Assembly (NCBI GenBank): GCA_023440865.1
Contig: JAEXRM010000101.1
Coordinates: 1-19,398, forward strand
Direction of reading: 5' to 3'
DNA length: 19,398 nt
Origin: Bacillota bacterium
GTDB taxonomy: Bacteria; Bacillota; Clostridia; DSM-8532
The translations under genes were made by a program, and so were the position numbers. Of the stretch, positions 1-7,446 are shown piece after piece. Position 1 is the stretch's first letter, and every line of letters begins with the position of its first letter. The notes beneath the pieces were generated by a model that was given only the letters and a program-made list of their open reading frames with translations, did not search any database and was not told the origin of the DNA.

Positions 1-207
1 TTCAGGGTGCCCGACGAGGAGACGCTCGTCCTGCTTCGGGAGTTGAAGCCCTCGCTGTATGAAGGGCTTGAGAAGAAGGGATACCGCCTGGTCGACCTCA
101 AGGCGCGGACCTCCGACGCCGAGCCCATCACGCCGCTGTCCGCCGCACGGGAGGCCCGCGGGCGCATGGGGCTGGGGGAAGAGGGCGGCTTCGACATACG
201 GCTTTGA
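1..207 (+). CDS. C-terminal fragment of a FliK-C-like protein (YlqG-type neighbour of ylqH)
   Basis: The open frame runs in from the left edge, so only the last 68 codons are visible, ending at TGA 205-207. The visible part has the pattern L-R-E-L-K-P-S-L followed by a GY-x-L motif, then a charged, disordered-looking tail. This resembles the end of the FliK hook-length-control C-terminal domain. In Bacillus and clostridia a gene of this kind (ylqG-like) lies directly upstream of the FlhB-C-like gene, as here, which supports the assignment. The stop codon falls inside the first unit of a 26-bp tandem repeat, and the last sense codons (FDIRL) look like a degenerate copy of the repeat start. The identity is tentative because most of the protein is missing. 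Confidence 0.55.
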   Translation, partial: FRVPDEETLVLLRELKPSLYEGLEKKGYRLVDLKARTSDAEPITPLSAAREARGRMGLGEEGGFDIRL

Positions 208-287
208 CATGCGGCTTGGATACCCGGTTTTGACATGCGGCTTGGATACCCGGCTTTGACATGCGGCTTGGATACCCGGTTTTGACA
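203..287. repeat. 26-bp tandem repeat, three full units plus a 7-nt partial
   Basis: Units lie at 203-228, 229-254 and 255-280, followed by a partial unit at 281-287. They are identical except for the last base (t, c, t). Each unit begins with TTTGACATGCGG and ends with GATACCCGG. A degenerate 13-nt partial copy (190-202) lies in the coding end of the upstream gene. Each unit carries a perfect TTGACA hexamer, at 204, 230, 256 and 282. No convincing -10 element follows at normal spacing. The array fills the gap between the stop codon at 207 and the next gene's ribosome-binding site. Confidence 0.95.
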
Positions 288-300
288 GCGGAGGATGCGC

Positions 301-663
301 GTGACCGAACGGAACGACAACCCCAAACAGGTCCGCAAGGCGACGGCCCTTGCCTACGAGCCGGGGCAGGACAAGGCGCCAAAAGTGGTGGCCACGGGCA
401 AGGGCGAGATCGCGGAGAAGATAATCGAAGTGGCCCGCAACGCAGATGTGCCCGTCTATGAGGACGCGCACCTGGCTGACGTGCTGGGATCGCTCAAGCT
501 CGGCACGGAGATCCCGCAGGAGCTGTACGAGGTTGTGGCCGAGGTGCTCGCCTTCATCAGCCGCATGGACGAGCAGGCGCAGCACCGGTTCCCGAAGCCG
601 AAGCCCGATGTCGGCGCAAGGGCCGTCGCGGAGCGCATGCGCAGGACCGGAGGGGCCGGATGA
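301..663 (+). CDS. FlhB C-terminal-domain-like protein (EscU/YscU/HrcU family, YlqH-type)
   Basis: This 120-residue protein resembles only the cytoplasmic C-terminal domain of the export-gate protein FlhB. The signature segments are K-A-T-A-L-A-Y, then A-P-K-V-V-A-x-G-K-G, then a stretch ending V-P-V-Y-E-D, and finally I-P-x-E-L-Y-E-V-V-A-E-V-L-A-F-I. There are no membrane helices. The NPTH self-cleavage motif of true FlhB is absent. Stand-alone copies like this (B. subtilis YlqH) occur beside rnhB and yraN in Bacillota; their role is unknown. I chose GTG 301 because GGAGG at 290-294 is then six nt away; the in-frame ATG at 295 abuts that site. The gene overlaps the next one by 4 nt. The family call is solid, but a function in secretion is not shown. 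Confidence 0.85.
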   Translation: MTERNDNPKQVRKATALAYEPGQDKAPKVVATGKGEIAEKIIEVARNADVPVYEDAHLADVLGSLKLGTEIPQELYEVVAEVLAFISRMDEQAQHRFPKPKPDVGARAVAERMRRTGGAG

Positions 664-1061
664 CGAACCGGATGCTGGGTCGGCAGGGGGAGAATCTGGC
701 GGCAAGGCACCTCGTCGACCGCGGCCATCGCGTGCTGGCCAGAAACCACCGCGTGGGCCGCATGGGCGAGCTCGACCTGGTCACCTTGGCGGAGGACGGC
801 CTGACAGTCTGCTTCATCGAGGTGAAGGCCCGCACCACCGGCGTCTTCGGAACGCCCGCCGAGGCGGTCACGGCCGACAAGCGGCGCCGGATCCGCCGGA
901 TGGCGGAGGCGTTTCTGGCCGGGTCGGCGAATGGTGCGGCACAAGGCGGTGTGCACGCGATCCCGTCCGACGGACCTCCGGTCCGTTTCGACGTGGTCGA
1001 GGTGGAAGTGGATGTGACTGGCCGCCGCGCGCGGGTTCACCACATCCCCGACGCGTTCTGA
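660..1061 (+). CDS. YraN/UPF0102 family nuclease-like protein
   Basis: The 133-residue product matches the YraN (UPF0102) family in length and pattern. It has R-Q-G-E at residues 8-11, G-E-L-D at 36-39 and F-I-E-V-K-A-R at 52-58. The D39 and E54-x-K56 arrangement is the PD-(D/E)xK nuclease-fold signature, suggesting a structure related to Holliday-junction resolvases. The biological role of the family is not settled. ATG 660 overlaps the upstream stop in an ATGA junction and has GGAGGGG at 649-655, so translational coupling is likely. The position after ylqH and before rsmB fits the Bacillota housekeeping context. Confidence 0.9.
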   Translation: MTNRMLGRQGENLAARHLVDRGHRVLARNHRVGRMGELDLVTLAEDGLTVCFIEVKARTTGVFGTPAEAVTADKRRRIRRMAEAFLAGSANGAAQGGVHAIPSDGPPVRFDVVEVEVDVTGRRARVHHIPDAF

Positions 1062-1085
1062 CACGCTTGCGGAACACAGCCGAAG

Positions 1086-1129
1086 ACACATGGAAACACA
1101 TGCTGAAACGCATGCTGACACGCATGCGG
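1086..1129. repeat. Short imperfect 12-bp tandem repeat in the yraN-rsmB gap
   Basis: The words ACACATG, ACACATGCTGAA, ACGCATGCTGAC and ACGCATGCGG follow one another, with CAT cores at 1089, 1099, 1111 and 1123 (spacings 10, 12, 12). The array sits between the yraN stop at 1061 and the rsmB start at 1181. Nothing in it resembles a promoter or terminator. Confidence 0.75.
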
Positions 1130-1138
1130 AGGCGGATC

Positions 1139-1157
1139 CCGCATCCATTGGATGCGG
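1139..1157. promoter_or_regulatory. Perfect 19-bp palindrome upstream of rsmB
   Basis: CCGCATCCA and its exact reverse complement TGGATGCGG flank a single central T at 1148. In DNA this is a symmetric site. In RNA the one-nt loop would need to open to at least three nt. It ends nine nt before the AAAGGTGG region that serves as the rsmB ribosome-binding site. No T-run follows, so it is not a rho-independent terminator. It may be an operator or a structure affecting rsmB translation, but function is inferred from position only. Confidence 0.5.
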
Positions 1158-1180
1158 AAGGACACAGGAAAGGTGGCATC

Positions 1181-2491
1181 ATGGACAACGTCAGGGAGGC
1201 AGCCTACCAGATCCTGCTCAAGGGCATCGGCAAGGGCGCCTATGCCAACATCGCGCTCCAGGCGCTGTCGCGTCCCGATTTCGACCGAACGGACCGCGCC
1301 TTCGCGACCGAGGCCGTCTACGGCACGCTCTCGCGCAAGCGGGCACTCGACCATGTGCTCGGGCAGTTTGCGAGCATACCGGTCCGGAAGATGTCGCCGC
1401 AGGTGCATGTGCTGCTGCTGTTGGGCGCATTCCAGATCCTTTTCATGGATCGTGTGCCCGATTCCGCCGCCTGCAACACGACCGTCGAAATGGCCAAGGT
1501 GCACTGCGCGAAGTCTTCCGGCTTCGTCAACGCGGTGCTGCGAGCGATCGTGCGCGGCAGGGACGGCATCCGCTGGCCCGATCCGGCCGCCGGGTGGGTG
1601 GAGGCCATGGCGGTGCGCCATTCGTACCCGGACTGGCTGGTCGAGGACTGGCGCGCCGCGTTCGGGGAGGAGCGGACCGAGCGCCTGCTCGAGGCGGGCA
1701 ATGGGCATCCGCCGCTGACTGTCCGCGCCAACCGGCTGAAGAACTCCCGGGAGGAGCTGTTGGCGCTGCTGTCGGCGGAAGGGGTCGCAGCCCGGCCGGG
1801 GACCGTATCCGGGGATGCGATCGTGCTCGAGTCGCCGGATGGCCTGACGCGGCTCGCCGCGTTCCGGGAGGGTCGTTTTACGGTGCAGGACGAGAGTGCG
1901 ATGCTGGTGGCGGCTGTCGTCGATCCACAGCCCGGCGAACGCATTCTCGACACCTGCTGTGCGCCCGGCGGCAAGACGACACATCTTGCGGAACGCATGG
2001 GCAACCGTGGCAGCGTCGCCGGCTGGGACCTGCATGCAAACAAGCTGGGACTGGTGAGGGAGTCAGCCGCGCGCCTGGGGATCTCCATCATCGGTGTCAA
2101 GGCGCAGGACGCAACCCAGGATGTGCCGGAGGCGCATGAGGCATTCGACCGCGTGCTGGTCGATGCTCCGTGCTCGGGAACTGGCATCATCCGCCGCAAG
2201 CCCGACATCAAGTGGAACCGGACGCGGGCCGACGTGGCCGCCTTGGTTGAGATTCAGGACCGGATCCTGTATAATGCGGGAAGATACGTCAAGCCGGGCG
2301 GTGTGCTGGTCTACAGCACCTGCTCGATGGAACGTGCCGAGAATGAGGATGCATGCAGCCGGTTTCTGTCGCGTACAGCGGCGGATGGTCCGGCTTTCGC
2401 CGCGGATGCGGATCTGCCGTACCGCCGCCTGTACCCCGACAATCCGGAAACGGACGGATTCTTCATTGCCCGGTTCCGCCGGCTGCCCTGA
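1181..2491 (+). CDS. rsmB: 16S rRNA (cytosine-967-C5)-methyltransferase RsmB
   Basis: RsmB methylates C967 of 16S rRNA using SAM. The 436-residue protein has the expected two parts. The first is an N-terminal NusB-like helical domain (about 1-130; R-E-A-A-Y-Q-I-L and the F-V-N-A-V-L-R segment). The second is a Nop2/Sun Rossmann domain. SAM motif I reads D-x-C-C-A-P-G-G-K-T-T. The two conserved cysteines of this m5C family are present in P-C-S-G-T-G (C331) and S-T-C-S (C381). Start ATG 1181 follows AAAGGTGG; the frame is open further upstream but that extension lacks RsmB similarity and overlaps yraN. rlmN follows after 27 nt. In many Bacillota rsmB follows fmt and def; neither is present here. 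Confidence 0.96.
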   Translation: MDNVREAAYQILLKGIGKGAYANIALQALSRPDFDRTDRAFATEAVYGTLSRKRALDHVLGQFASIPVRKMSPQVHVLLLLGAFQILFMDRVPDSAACNTTVEMAKVHCAKSSGFVNAVLRAIVRGRDGIRWPDPAAGWVEAMAVRHSYPDWLVEDWRAAFGEERTERLLEAGNGHPPLTVRANRLKNSREELLALLSAEGVAARPGTVSGDAIVLESPDGLTRLAAFREGRFTVQDESAMLVAAVVDPQPGERILDTCCAPGGKTTHLAERMGNRGSVAGWDLHANKLGLVRESAARLGISIIGVKAQDATQDVPEAHEAFDRVLVDAPCSGTGIIRRKPDIKWNRTRADVAALVEIQDRILYNAGRYVKPGGVLVYSTCSMERAENEDACSRFLSRTAADGPAFAADADLPYRRLYPDNPETDGFFIARFRRLP

Positions 2492-2518
2492 CGGGTCGGC
2501 CGCCGCCAGGAGGAGTGA

Positions 2519-3622
2519 ATGCCCGAACTGACCAATCCCGACGTCCCGGTGGCAGCCAGGCCCGCCATGGAACCGGCATTGCCGGATCTGCTGGATATGG
2601 AGCCCGAGCAGATGGCTGACTTCGCCGCGTCGCTCGGAGAGAAGCCGTTCCGCGCCAAACAGTTGTGGAAATGGCTGTATCAGGGTGTTCTCGACTTCGG
2701 GGCCATGTCCGATCTGCCGGCGCCCTTCCGTGCGAAACTCACTGGCGCCTGTACGGCAGGCGGGCTTGCGGTGGTCCGCAAGCAGACATCCGTCCAGGAT
2801 GGCACCGCAAAATACCTGTTCCGCCTACGGGACGGACACCTCGTGGAAAGCGTGCTCATGCGCTATCGCTACGGCCATTCTGCCTGCATCTCGACACAGG
2901 TGGGCTGCCGCATGGGATGCGCGTTCTGCGCTTCGGCCCAGCTGGGGCTCGAGCGCAACCTCACGGTCGGTGAGATGGTCGCCCAGCTCCTGCTGATGAT
3001 GCGCGACGGGAACGAACGCATCGGTCATGTGGTGCTGATGGGCATCGGCGAACCGTTCGACAATTATGGCAACGTGATGGCGCTGCTGCGGCGGATCAAT
3101 CGTGCCGACACGCTGGAGATCAGCCACCGCAAGCTCACGGTCTCCACCTGCGGCATGGTGCCCGGCATCCTGCGGTTCGCGGAGGAGGGCATTCCGGTCA
3201 ATCTGTCCGTCTCGCTGCATGCGCCCACGCAGGCGCTCCGCGAGAAGACCATGCCGGTCGCGCGCCGCTGGCCCTTGCCGGAACTCATGGATGCATGCTG
3301 GCGTTATGTGGCGGCAACCGGCCGCCGCATCACCTTCGAATACGCACTCGTCGACGGATGGAACGACGGACCGGAACAGGCATGCCAGCTTGCCGACCTG
3401 TGCCGCGGGCGCCTGTGCCACGTCAATCTCATACCGGTCAATCCTGTCCCGGGCACGCCCTTCTCACAGGGCACCACTGCGTCGCACCGGGCATTCCAGC
3501 GCATTCTCGAGGAGAACGGCATTGCCGCGACCATACGGCGCGAGCTGGGCGGGGATATCGAAGCCGCCTGCGGTCAGCTTCGCCGCGACATGGTCGGACC
3601 TGCCGGGAAGGATACACCGTGA
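2519..3622 (+). CDS. rlmN: Dual-specificity RNA methyltransferase RlmN (23S A2503 / tRNA A37)
   Basis: RlmN is a radical-SAM enzyme that makes 2-methyladenosine at 23S rRNA A2503 and tRNA A37. The 367-residue length is normal. The CxxxCxxC cluster motif is C130, C134 and C137 (G-C-R-M-G-C-A-F-C). Other family blocks are M-G-I-G-E-P-F-D-N-Y, S-T-C-G-M-V-P-G-I, L-S-V-S-L-H-A-P, and N-L-I-P-V-N-P-V-P-G. The C-terminal catalytic cysteine is C351 in G-G-D-I-x-A-A-C-G-Q-L. ATG 2519 has AGGAGG at 2508-2513. The N-terminus is about 20 residues longer than the conserved core start. The stop overlaps the phosphatase GTG start by 4 nt. Confidence 0.96.
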   Translation: MPELTNPDVPVAARPAMEPALPDLLDMEPEQMADFAASLGEKPFRAKQLWKWLYQGVLDFGAMSDLPAPFRAKLTGACTAGGLAVVRKQTSVQDGTAKYLFRLRDGHLVESVLMRYRYGHSACISTQVGCRMGCAFCASAQLGLERNLTVGEMVAQLLLMMRDGNERIGHVVLMGIGEPFDNYGNVMALLRRINRADTLEISHRKLTVSTCGMVPGILRFAEEGIPVNLSVSLHAPTQALREKTMPVARRWPLPELMDACWRYVAATGRRITFEYALVDGWNDGPEQACQLADLCRGRLCHVNLIPVNPVPGTPFSQGTTASHRAFQRILEENGIAATIRRELGGDIEAACGQLRRDMVGPAGKDTP

Positions 3623-4407
3623 AGTACGCAGCAAGGAGCGATGTCGGCAAGGTACGCAGTCAAAATGAGGACGCATGGAGCGTGATTCCCGGCCCGGGCG
3701 GTCATCCGGCCGGCTTTGCCGTGGCGGACGGCATGGGCGGTCATGAGGCGGGTGAGGTCGCCAGCCGCATGGCCATCGACGCGATCGCCGAAGCGATCGG
3801 CCGGTGTGCGGCCGACAGGCTTGAATCCGGCGAGGCGGAGGCAGTGCTCCGTGCCGGTGTCGAATCGGCCAATCTGCGCATCCTGCATTACTCGCGCGAT
3901 CAGCTTGGTGGCATCCCTTCGGGCACGACGCTGACGGCCGGTCTGCTGTCCGGCCGGACGCTGCTGCTCGTCCACATAGGCGACAGCCGCGCCTACCTGT
4001 TCCGTGACGGCGTCATCCGGCAGCTGAGCCGGGATCACACCTATGTCGCGGAGCTTGTCTCCTCGGGCCTCATCCGGCCCGAAGAGGCGCATACGCACCC
4101 GGAGCGCAACAAGATCACGCGGGCGCTCGGCTTCGAGCCGGGCCTGGCGCCGGACATTCTGCGGACGAGTCTGCGGGAGGACGATCAGCTGCTCCTGTGT
4201 ACGGATGGACTGACGGAGTACGTGGGGGAAGAGGAAATGTCGGCCGTCCTTTCCCGGGAAGATCCCGAATCGGCCGCGGAACGGCTTGTCACGACCGCGA
4301 ACGAGCGCGGGGGACGCGACAACACCACGGTCGTCATCGCACGCATCGGTCCTGGCGACCTTCGACAAACTGACGGACCCGACGGATACCGGGGGGAACA
4401 AGCATGA
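3619..4407 (+). CDS. prpC: PP2C-family Ser/Thr phosphatase (PrpC/Stp)
   Basis: This 262-residue metal-dependent phosphatase is expected to reverse phosphorylation by the kinase encoded next. The PP2C metal motifs are intact: N16-E17-D18, D37-G-M-G-G41, G121-D122-S123, D196 in C-T-D-G-L, and G-G-R-D-N (231-235). I placed the start at GTG 3619, which forms a GTGA overlap with the rlmN stop and has GGGAAGG just upstream. The conserved Y-A-x-x-S-D-x-G-x-V-R-x-x-N-E-D opening begins three residues later. The frame is open further upstream, but that part overlaps rlmN and carries no PP2C sequence. It overlaps the kinase by 4 nt, the usual coupled arrangement. No membrane segment is visible. Confidence 0.95.
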   Translation: MKYAARSDVGKVRSQNEDAWSVIPGPGGHPAGFAVADGMGGHEAGEVASRMAIDAIAEAIGRCAADRLESGEAEAVLRAGVESANLRILHYSRDQLGGIPSGTTLTAGLLSGRTLLLVHIGDSRAYLFRDGVIRQLSRDHTYVAELVSSGLIRPEEAHTHPERNKITRALGFEPGLAPDILRTSLREDDQLLLCTDGLTEYVGEEEMSAVLSREDPESAAERLVTTANERGGRDNTTVVIARIGPGDLRQTDGPDGYRGEQA

Positions 4408-6482
4408 CAGGAACCATTCTGGGGAACCGATACACCATCCTGGAGGAACTGGGCACCGGGGGCATGGCCACCGTGTACAAGGCGCGTTGCGCGTACCTGC
4501 AGCGGGATGTGGCCATCAAGATTCTCAGGCCCGAATTCAGGAACGATGCCGATCTTGTGCGCCGCTTCGAGACGGAGGCCAGGGCCGCGGCCAGCCTGAC
4601 GCATCCGAACATCGTGCAGATCTACGATGTCGGCAAGGAAGGCGACGTCGACTATATCGTCATGGAGCTCGTGGACGGGCGCAGTCTCAAGGAGCTGCTG
4701 GCCGAGCATGGCCCCATGCCGTGGCAGATGGCTGCCGAGGTCGTGGCGAAGGTTGCGTCCGCGCTGCAGAAAGCCCACGCCAAGAAAATCGTCCATCGCG
4801 ACATCAAGCCCCAGAACATTCTGCTGACGGACGACGGCGAACCCAAGGTGGCCGATTTCGGCATCGCCCGCATCGCATCCGGCGGCATGGAAACCATGAA
4901 GGTCGACACGGTCGCCTCGGTCCATTACGCTTCCCCCGAGCATGTCCGGGGGGGATATACCGATGCGCAGTCCGACCTGTACTCGGTCGGCGTCACCCTG
5001 TATGAAATGCTCACGGGGGTGTTGCCTTTCGGTGGCGACAACCCGGTCTCCGTTGCCCTGAGACACATCCAGGATGCCATTCCCCGGGTGGACGCCGTCA
5101 TGCCGGAAGTGCCGAAGGCCTTGGCCGATGTCGTGGAAAAATGCATGCAGAAGAACCGCGCCGACCGGTACGCGGATGCGTCCGCACTCATCGCGGACCT
5201 CGAATGCGTGCTCAAGGCGCCGGAATCAACCGTCGTCAGCATGCCGGAACAAAGGAGCGCGCCGGCAGCGGCGGTCCCCGTTGAAATGGACATCCCGGTC
5301 CGCAGGGACCATGCCGCCGAACCGCCCGTGTACCGCCCCGCATCGGTTGCATTACCGGCACATGAGGAGGAGGGGGACATGGGATACCGCACCGTGCGCC
5401 GTGGCGCAGGCACCCGCAATGGCAACGACCGCATGCGCAAGATCGTCTTCCCGTTGATCTATGTCGCACTCATTGCGGTCATCATCGCGCTGGTGTGGGG
5501 CATCATCCGTTTTGTCACGAGTGATCTGGGCGCTGCGGCGACGCCCTCGGCCAGCGCGAAGCAGGAATTCACCGTGGGCGCCTACAAGGGCCGGAACATT
5601 GACGAGGTCCTTGCCGAAATCGGCAACCAGGTCAAGACGGAGGTCCACCGTGTCAAGGACGCCACCGTGCCCGTCGACCAGATCATCCGCCAGGAGCCGC
5701 TTCCCGAATCGAAGATCGTCGTCGGCGGCCTGACGGTGATCGAGCTGTATGTCAGCGCCGGTCAGGACATGATGAAGCTGCCCGTCATCGACAACCGCAT
5801 GCTCAGCGATGTGCTTGTGGAACTGCGTGATACGCTGGGTCTCGAGGTCGAGCAGAAATTCGAGTATCATGAAACACTCGAGGTCGACAAGGTCATCCGG
5901 CTCGAGCCGGCATCCGGAACCGAAGTGGCCAAGGGGTCGAAGGTGCTCATGGTCGTCAGCCTGGGCAAGGAGCAGAAGCAGGTGACCATGCCCGATCTCT
6001 CCACGCTCGACCGGCAGGCGGCTGAGGCCAGGCTGTTGGAGTACCGTCTCGTGCTGGGTACGGTGACACCGACTGACACCCCGGCCACGGGTGCCAAGGT
6101 CATCAAGCAGAGCATCACGCCCGGCGACCCGGTTCCCGAGGGAACCACCGTCGATCTGACATTCGAGGCGCTCCCGACGGCGACGCCGACACCCGCCGCC
6201 TCGGGCGAACCATCGCCATCCAGCACGCCGGTTGCGACCGACCCGGGACCGGCACAGGCGAAGGTTTCCTATGAGCTGACATGGGACAACGCCTGGTCGG
6301 GCGAGTCGGTACAGGTGACGGTGATTGTCCGCAACAAGTCCACCGGTGAGGAGACCATGCCGCTTGACGCGAAGGTCACAAGGGACGAGTTCCCCTACCG
6401 CATCATCGCGACCATCCCCGAGGGCGGCGGGACCCTCCTGGTTTACGTCAATGGCTCCCCGTATTACGAGAAGGAGATTTGA
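4404..6482 (+). CDS. prkC: Membrane Ser/Thr protein kinase with three PASTA domains (PrkC/PknB type)
   Basis: This is a 692-residue eukaryotic-type kinase. The cytoplasmic kinase domain (about 8-270) has the G-loop G-T-G-G-M-A-T-V (17-24), ATP-binding K39, catalytic D133 in H-R-D-I-K-P-Q-N, and D-F-G at 151-153. A juxtamembrane linker (about 270-345) leads to one membrane helix (about 347-372). Three extracellular PASTA domains follow, at about 388-454, 455-521 and 522-587. PASTA domains sense muropeptides or lipid II in known homologues. A Pro/Thr/Ser-rich linker (588-620) then leads to an extra domain of about 70 residues. The start overlaps the phosphatase in an ATGA junction; the end overlaps rsgA by 1 nt. 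Family assignment is very secure. Confidence 0.96.
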   Translation: MTGTILGNRYTILEELGTGGMATVYKARCAYLQRDVAIKILRPEFRNDADLVRRFETEARAAASLTHPNIVQIYDVGKEGDVDYIVMELVDGRSLKELLAEHGPMPWQMAAEVVAKVASALQKAHAKKIVHRDIKPQNILLTDDGEPKVADFGIARIASGGMETMKVDTVASVHYASPEHVRGGYTDAQSDLYSVGVTLYEMLTGVLPFGGDNPVSVALRHIQDAIPRVDAVMPEVPKALADVVEKCMQKNRADRYADASALIADLECVLKAPESTVVSMPEQRSAPAAAVPVEMDIPVRRDHAAEPPVYRPASVALPAHEEEGDMGYRTVRRGAGTRNGNDRMRKIVFPLIYVALIAVIIALVWGIIRFVTSDLGAAATPSASAKQEFTVGAYKGRNIDEVLAEIGNQVKTEVHRVKDATVPVDQIIRQEPLPESKIVVGGLTVIELYVSAGQDMMKLPVIDNRMLSDVLVELRDTLGLEVEQKFEYHETLEVDKVIRLEPASGTEVAKGSKVLMVVSLGKEQKQVTMPDLSTLDRQAAEARLLEYRLVLGTVTPTDTPATGAKVIKQSITPGDPVPEGTTVDLTFEALPTATPTPAASGEPSPSSTPVATDPGPAQAKVSYELTWDNAWSGESVQVTVIVRNKSTGEETMPLDAKVTRDEFPYRIIATIPEGGGTLLVYVNGSPYYEKEI

Positions 6483-7390
6483 TGGGCGAGGCCGTTTTGA
6501 CCGAAGGGATGATCGTCAAGGGGGTCGGCGGGTTCTACGAGGTCTGGCTGCCCGATGCGGGCGAGATGGTGACCTGCAAGGCCCGCGGCGTGTTCAGGCG
6601 CGAAGGGCTGGTCCCCCTGGCGGGTGACCGTGTGCGGATCGAGGCGAAACCGGCCGTGCCCGGACAGGGTTTTCTGGTCACGCTGGAGCCCCGGCGCAAT
6701 GTGTTTGTCCGGCCGCCGGTCGCCAACATGGACCACATGGCCATCATCGTGTCGGCCGGTACACCCGCTCCTGATCTGCCGCTGGTCGACAAGCTGCTGC
6801 TGGCCTGCGCGTTGCGCGGCATCCGCCCGTTGCTGGTCGTCAACAAGATCGATCAGGCCGAACCGGACGGCGTGGCATCGTTGCGGCGGATCTATGCCGG
6901 CTGCGGTTGTCCGGTGCTGCCCATCAGCTGTCGCACGGGAGAAGGCGTTCCGGCGCTCCTGGAGGCGCTCGCGGGTTCCATGACCGTACTGGCGGGCCAG
7001 TCGGGCGTCGGCAAGTCCACACTGCTCAACGCGCTGCTGGAGACGGAACGCATGCAGACGGGCGAACTCAGCGGGAAGATCCAGCGCGGGCGGCATACGA
7101 CGCGCCATGCCGAGCTGCTGCCGATGCCGGGAAATGGTTGGATCTGCGACACGCCCGGCTTTTCGCAGTTCGAGCTCGATGCCGTGCCGCATGAGGAGCT
7201 GGACGCTCTGTATCCGGAGTTTGATCCGGAGAGGCTTTCCTGCCGGTATGCCGGCTGCAGCCATCTGCGGGAGCCGGAATGTGCGGTGCGCGCCAAGGTG
7301 GAGGCCGGTCTTGTGCCGGAGAGCCGTTTCGAGAACTACGCGCGGTTTTATGGCGAACTGCGGGAACGCCACCAGAATCGATACCGATAG
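6482..7390 (+). CDS. rsgA: Ribosome small-subunit-dependent GTPase RsgA
   Basis: RsgA is a circularly permuted GTPase acting late in 30S subunit maturation. The 302-residue protein has an OB-fold N-terminal part (about 1-70), then N-K-I-D (G4). The P-loop G-Q-S-G-V-G-K-S begins at residue 172. The R-G-R-H-T-T switch and D-T-P-G-F (G3) come next. The C-terminal zinc motif is C254, C259, H261 and C267. G4 preceding G1 confirms the permuted order. I chose ATG 6482, which overlaps the kinase stop as TGATG and has AAGGAG at 6471-6476; a TTG three nt earlier is possible but unlikely. rsgA following the PASTA kinase and preceding rpe is a classic Bacillota arrangement. Confidence 0.96.
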   Translation: MGEAVLTEGMIVKGVGGFYEVWLPDAGEMVTCKARGVFRREGLVPLAGDRVRIEAKPAVPGQGFLVTLEPRRNVFVRPPVANMDHMAIIVSAGTPAPDLPLVDKLLLACALRGIRPLLVVNKIDQAEPDGVASLRRIYAGCGCPVLPISCRTGEGVPALLEALAGSMTVLAGQSGVGKSTLLNALLETERMQTGELSGKIQRGRHTTRHAELLPMPGNGWICDTPGFSQFELDAVPHEELDALYPEFDPERLSCRYAGCSHLREPECAVRAKVEAGLVPESRFENYARFYGELRERHQNRYR

Positions 7391-7397
7391 GTCGCAC

Positions 7398-7434
7398 ACC
7401 GCCCACGGCAGGCGGTTATCGTGTCAGAAACACG
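7398..7434 (+). promoter_or_regulatory. Two small hairpins in the rsgA-rpe gap
   Basis: ACCGCC (7398-7403) pairs with GGCGGT (7411-7416). CGTGT (7420-7424) pairs with ACACG (7430-7434). The second ends directly at the GGGAGGAG ribosome-binding site of rpe, so it could influence translation initiation. Neither is followed by a T-run, so they are not terminators. Short stems like these can occur by chance in GC-rich DNA. Confidence 0.3.
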
Positions 7435-7446
7435 GGAGGAGACACC

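Noticed and set aside
203..287. CRISPR array
   Set aside because: The 26-bp units are directly adjacent with no spacers, there are only three, and no cas gene is present.
204..310. Tandem sigma-70 promoters from the TTGACA hexamers
   Set aside because: None has a recognisable -10 element 16-18 bp downstream; the hexamers are simply part of the repeat.
446..1180. Upstream extension of the rsmB reading frame
   Set aside because: It overlaps ylqH and yraN in another frame, is rich in Arg/Gly/Pro shadow composition, and RsmB similarity starts at 1181 behind a ribosome site.
1037..2211. Long minus-strand open frames opposite rsmB
   Set aside because: Composition is that of reverse-frame shadow sequence, without starts supported by ribosome sites or recognisable domains.
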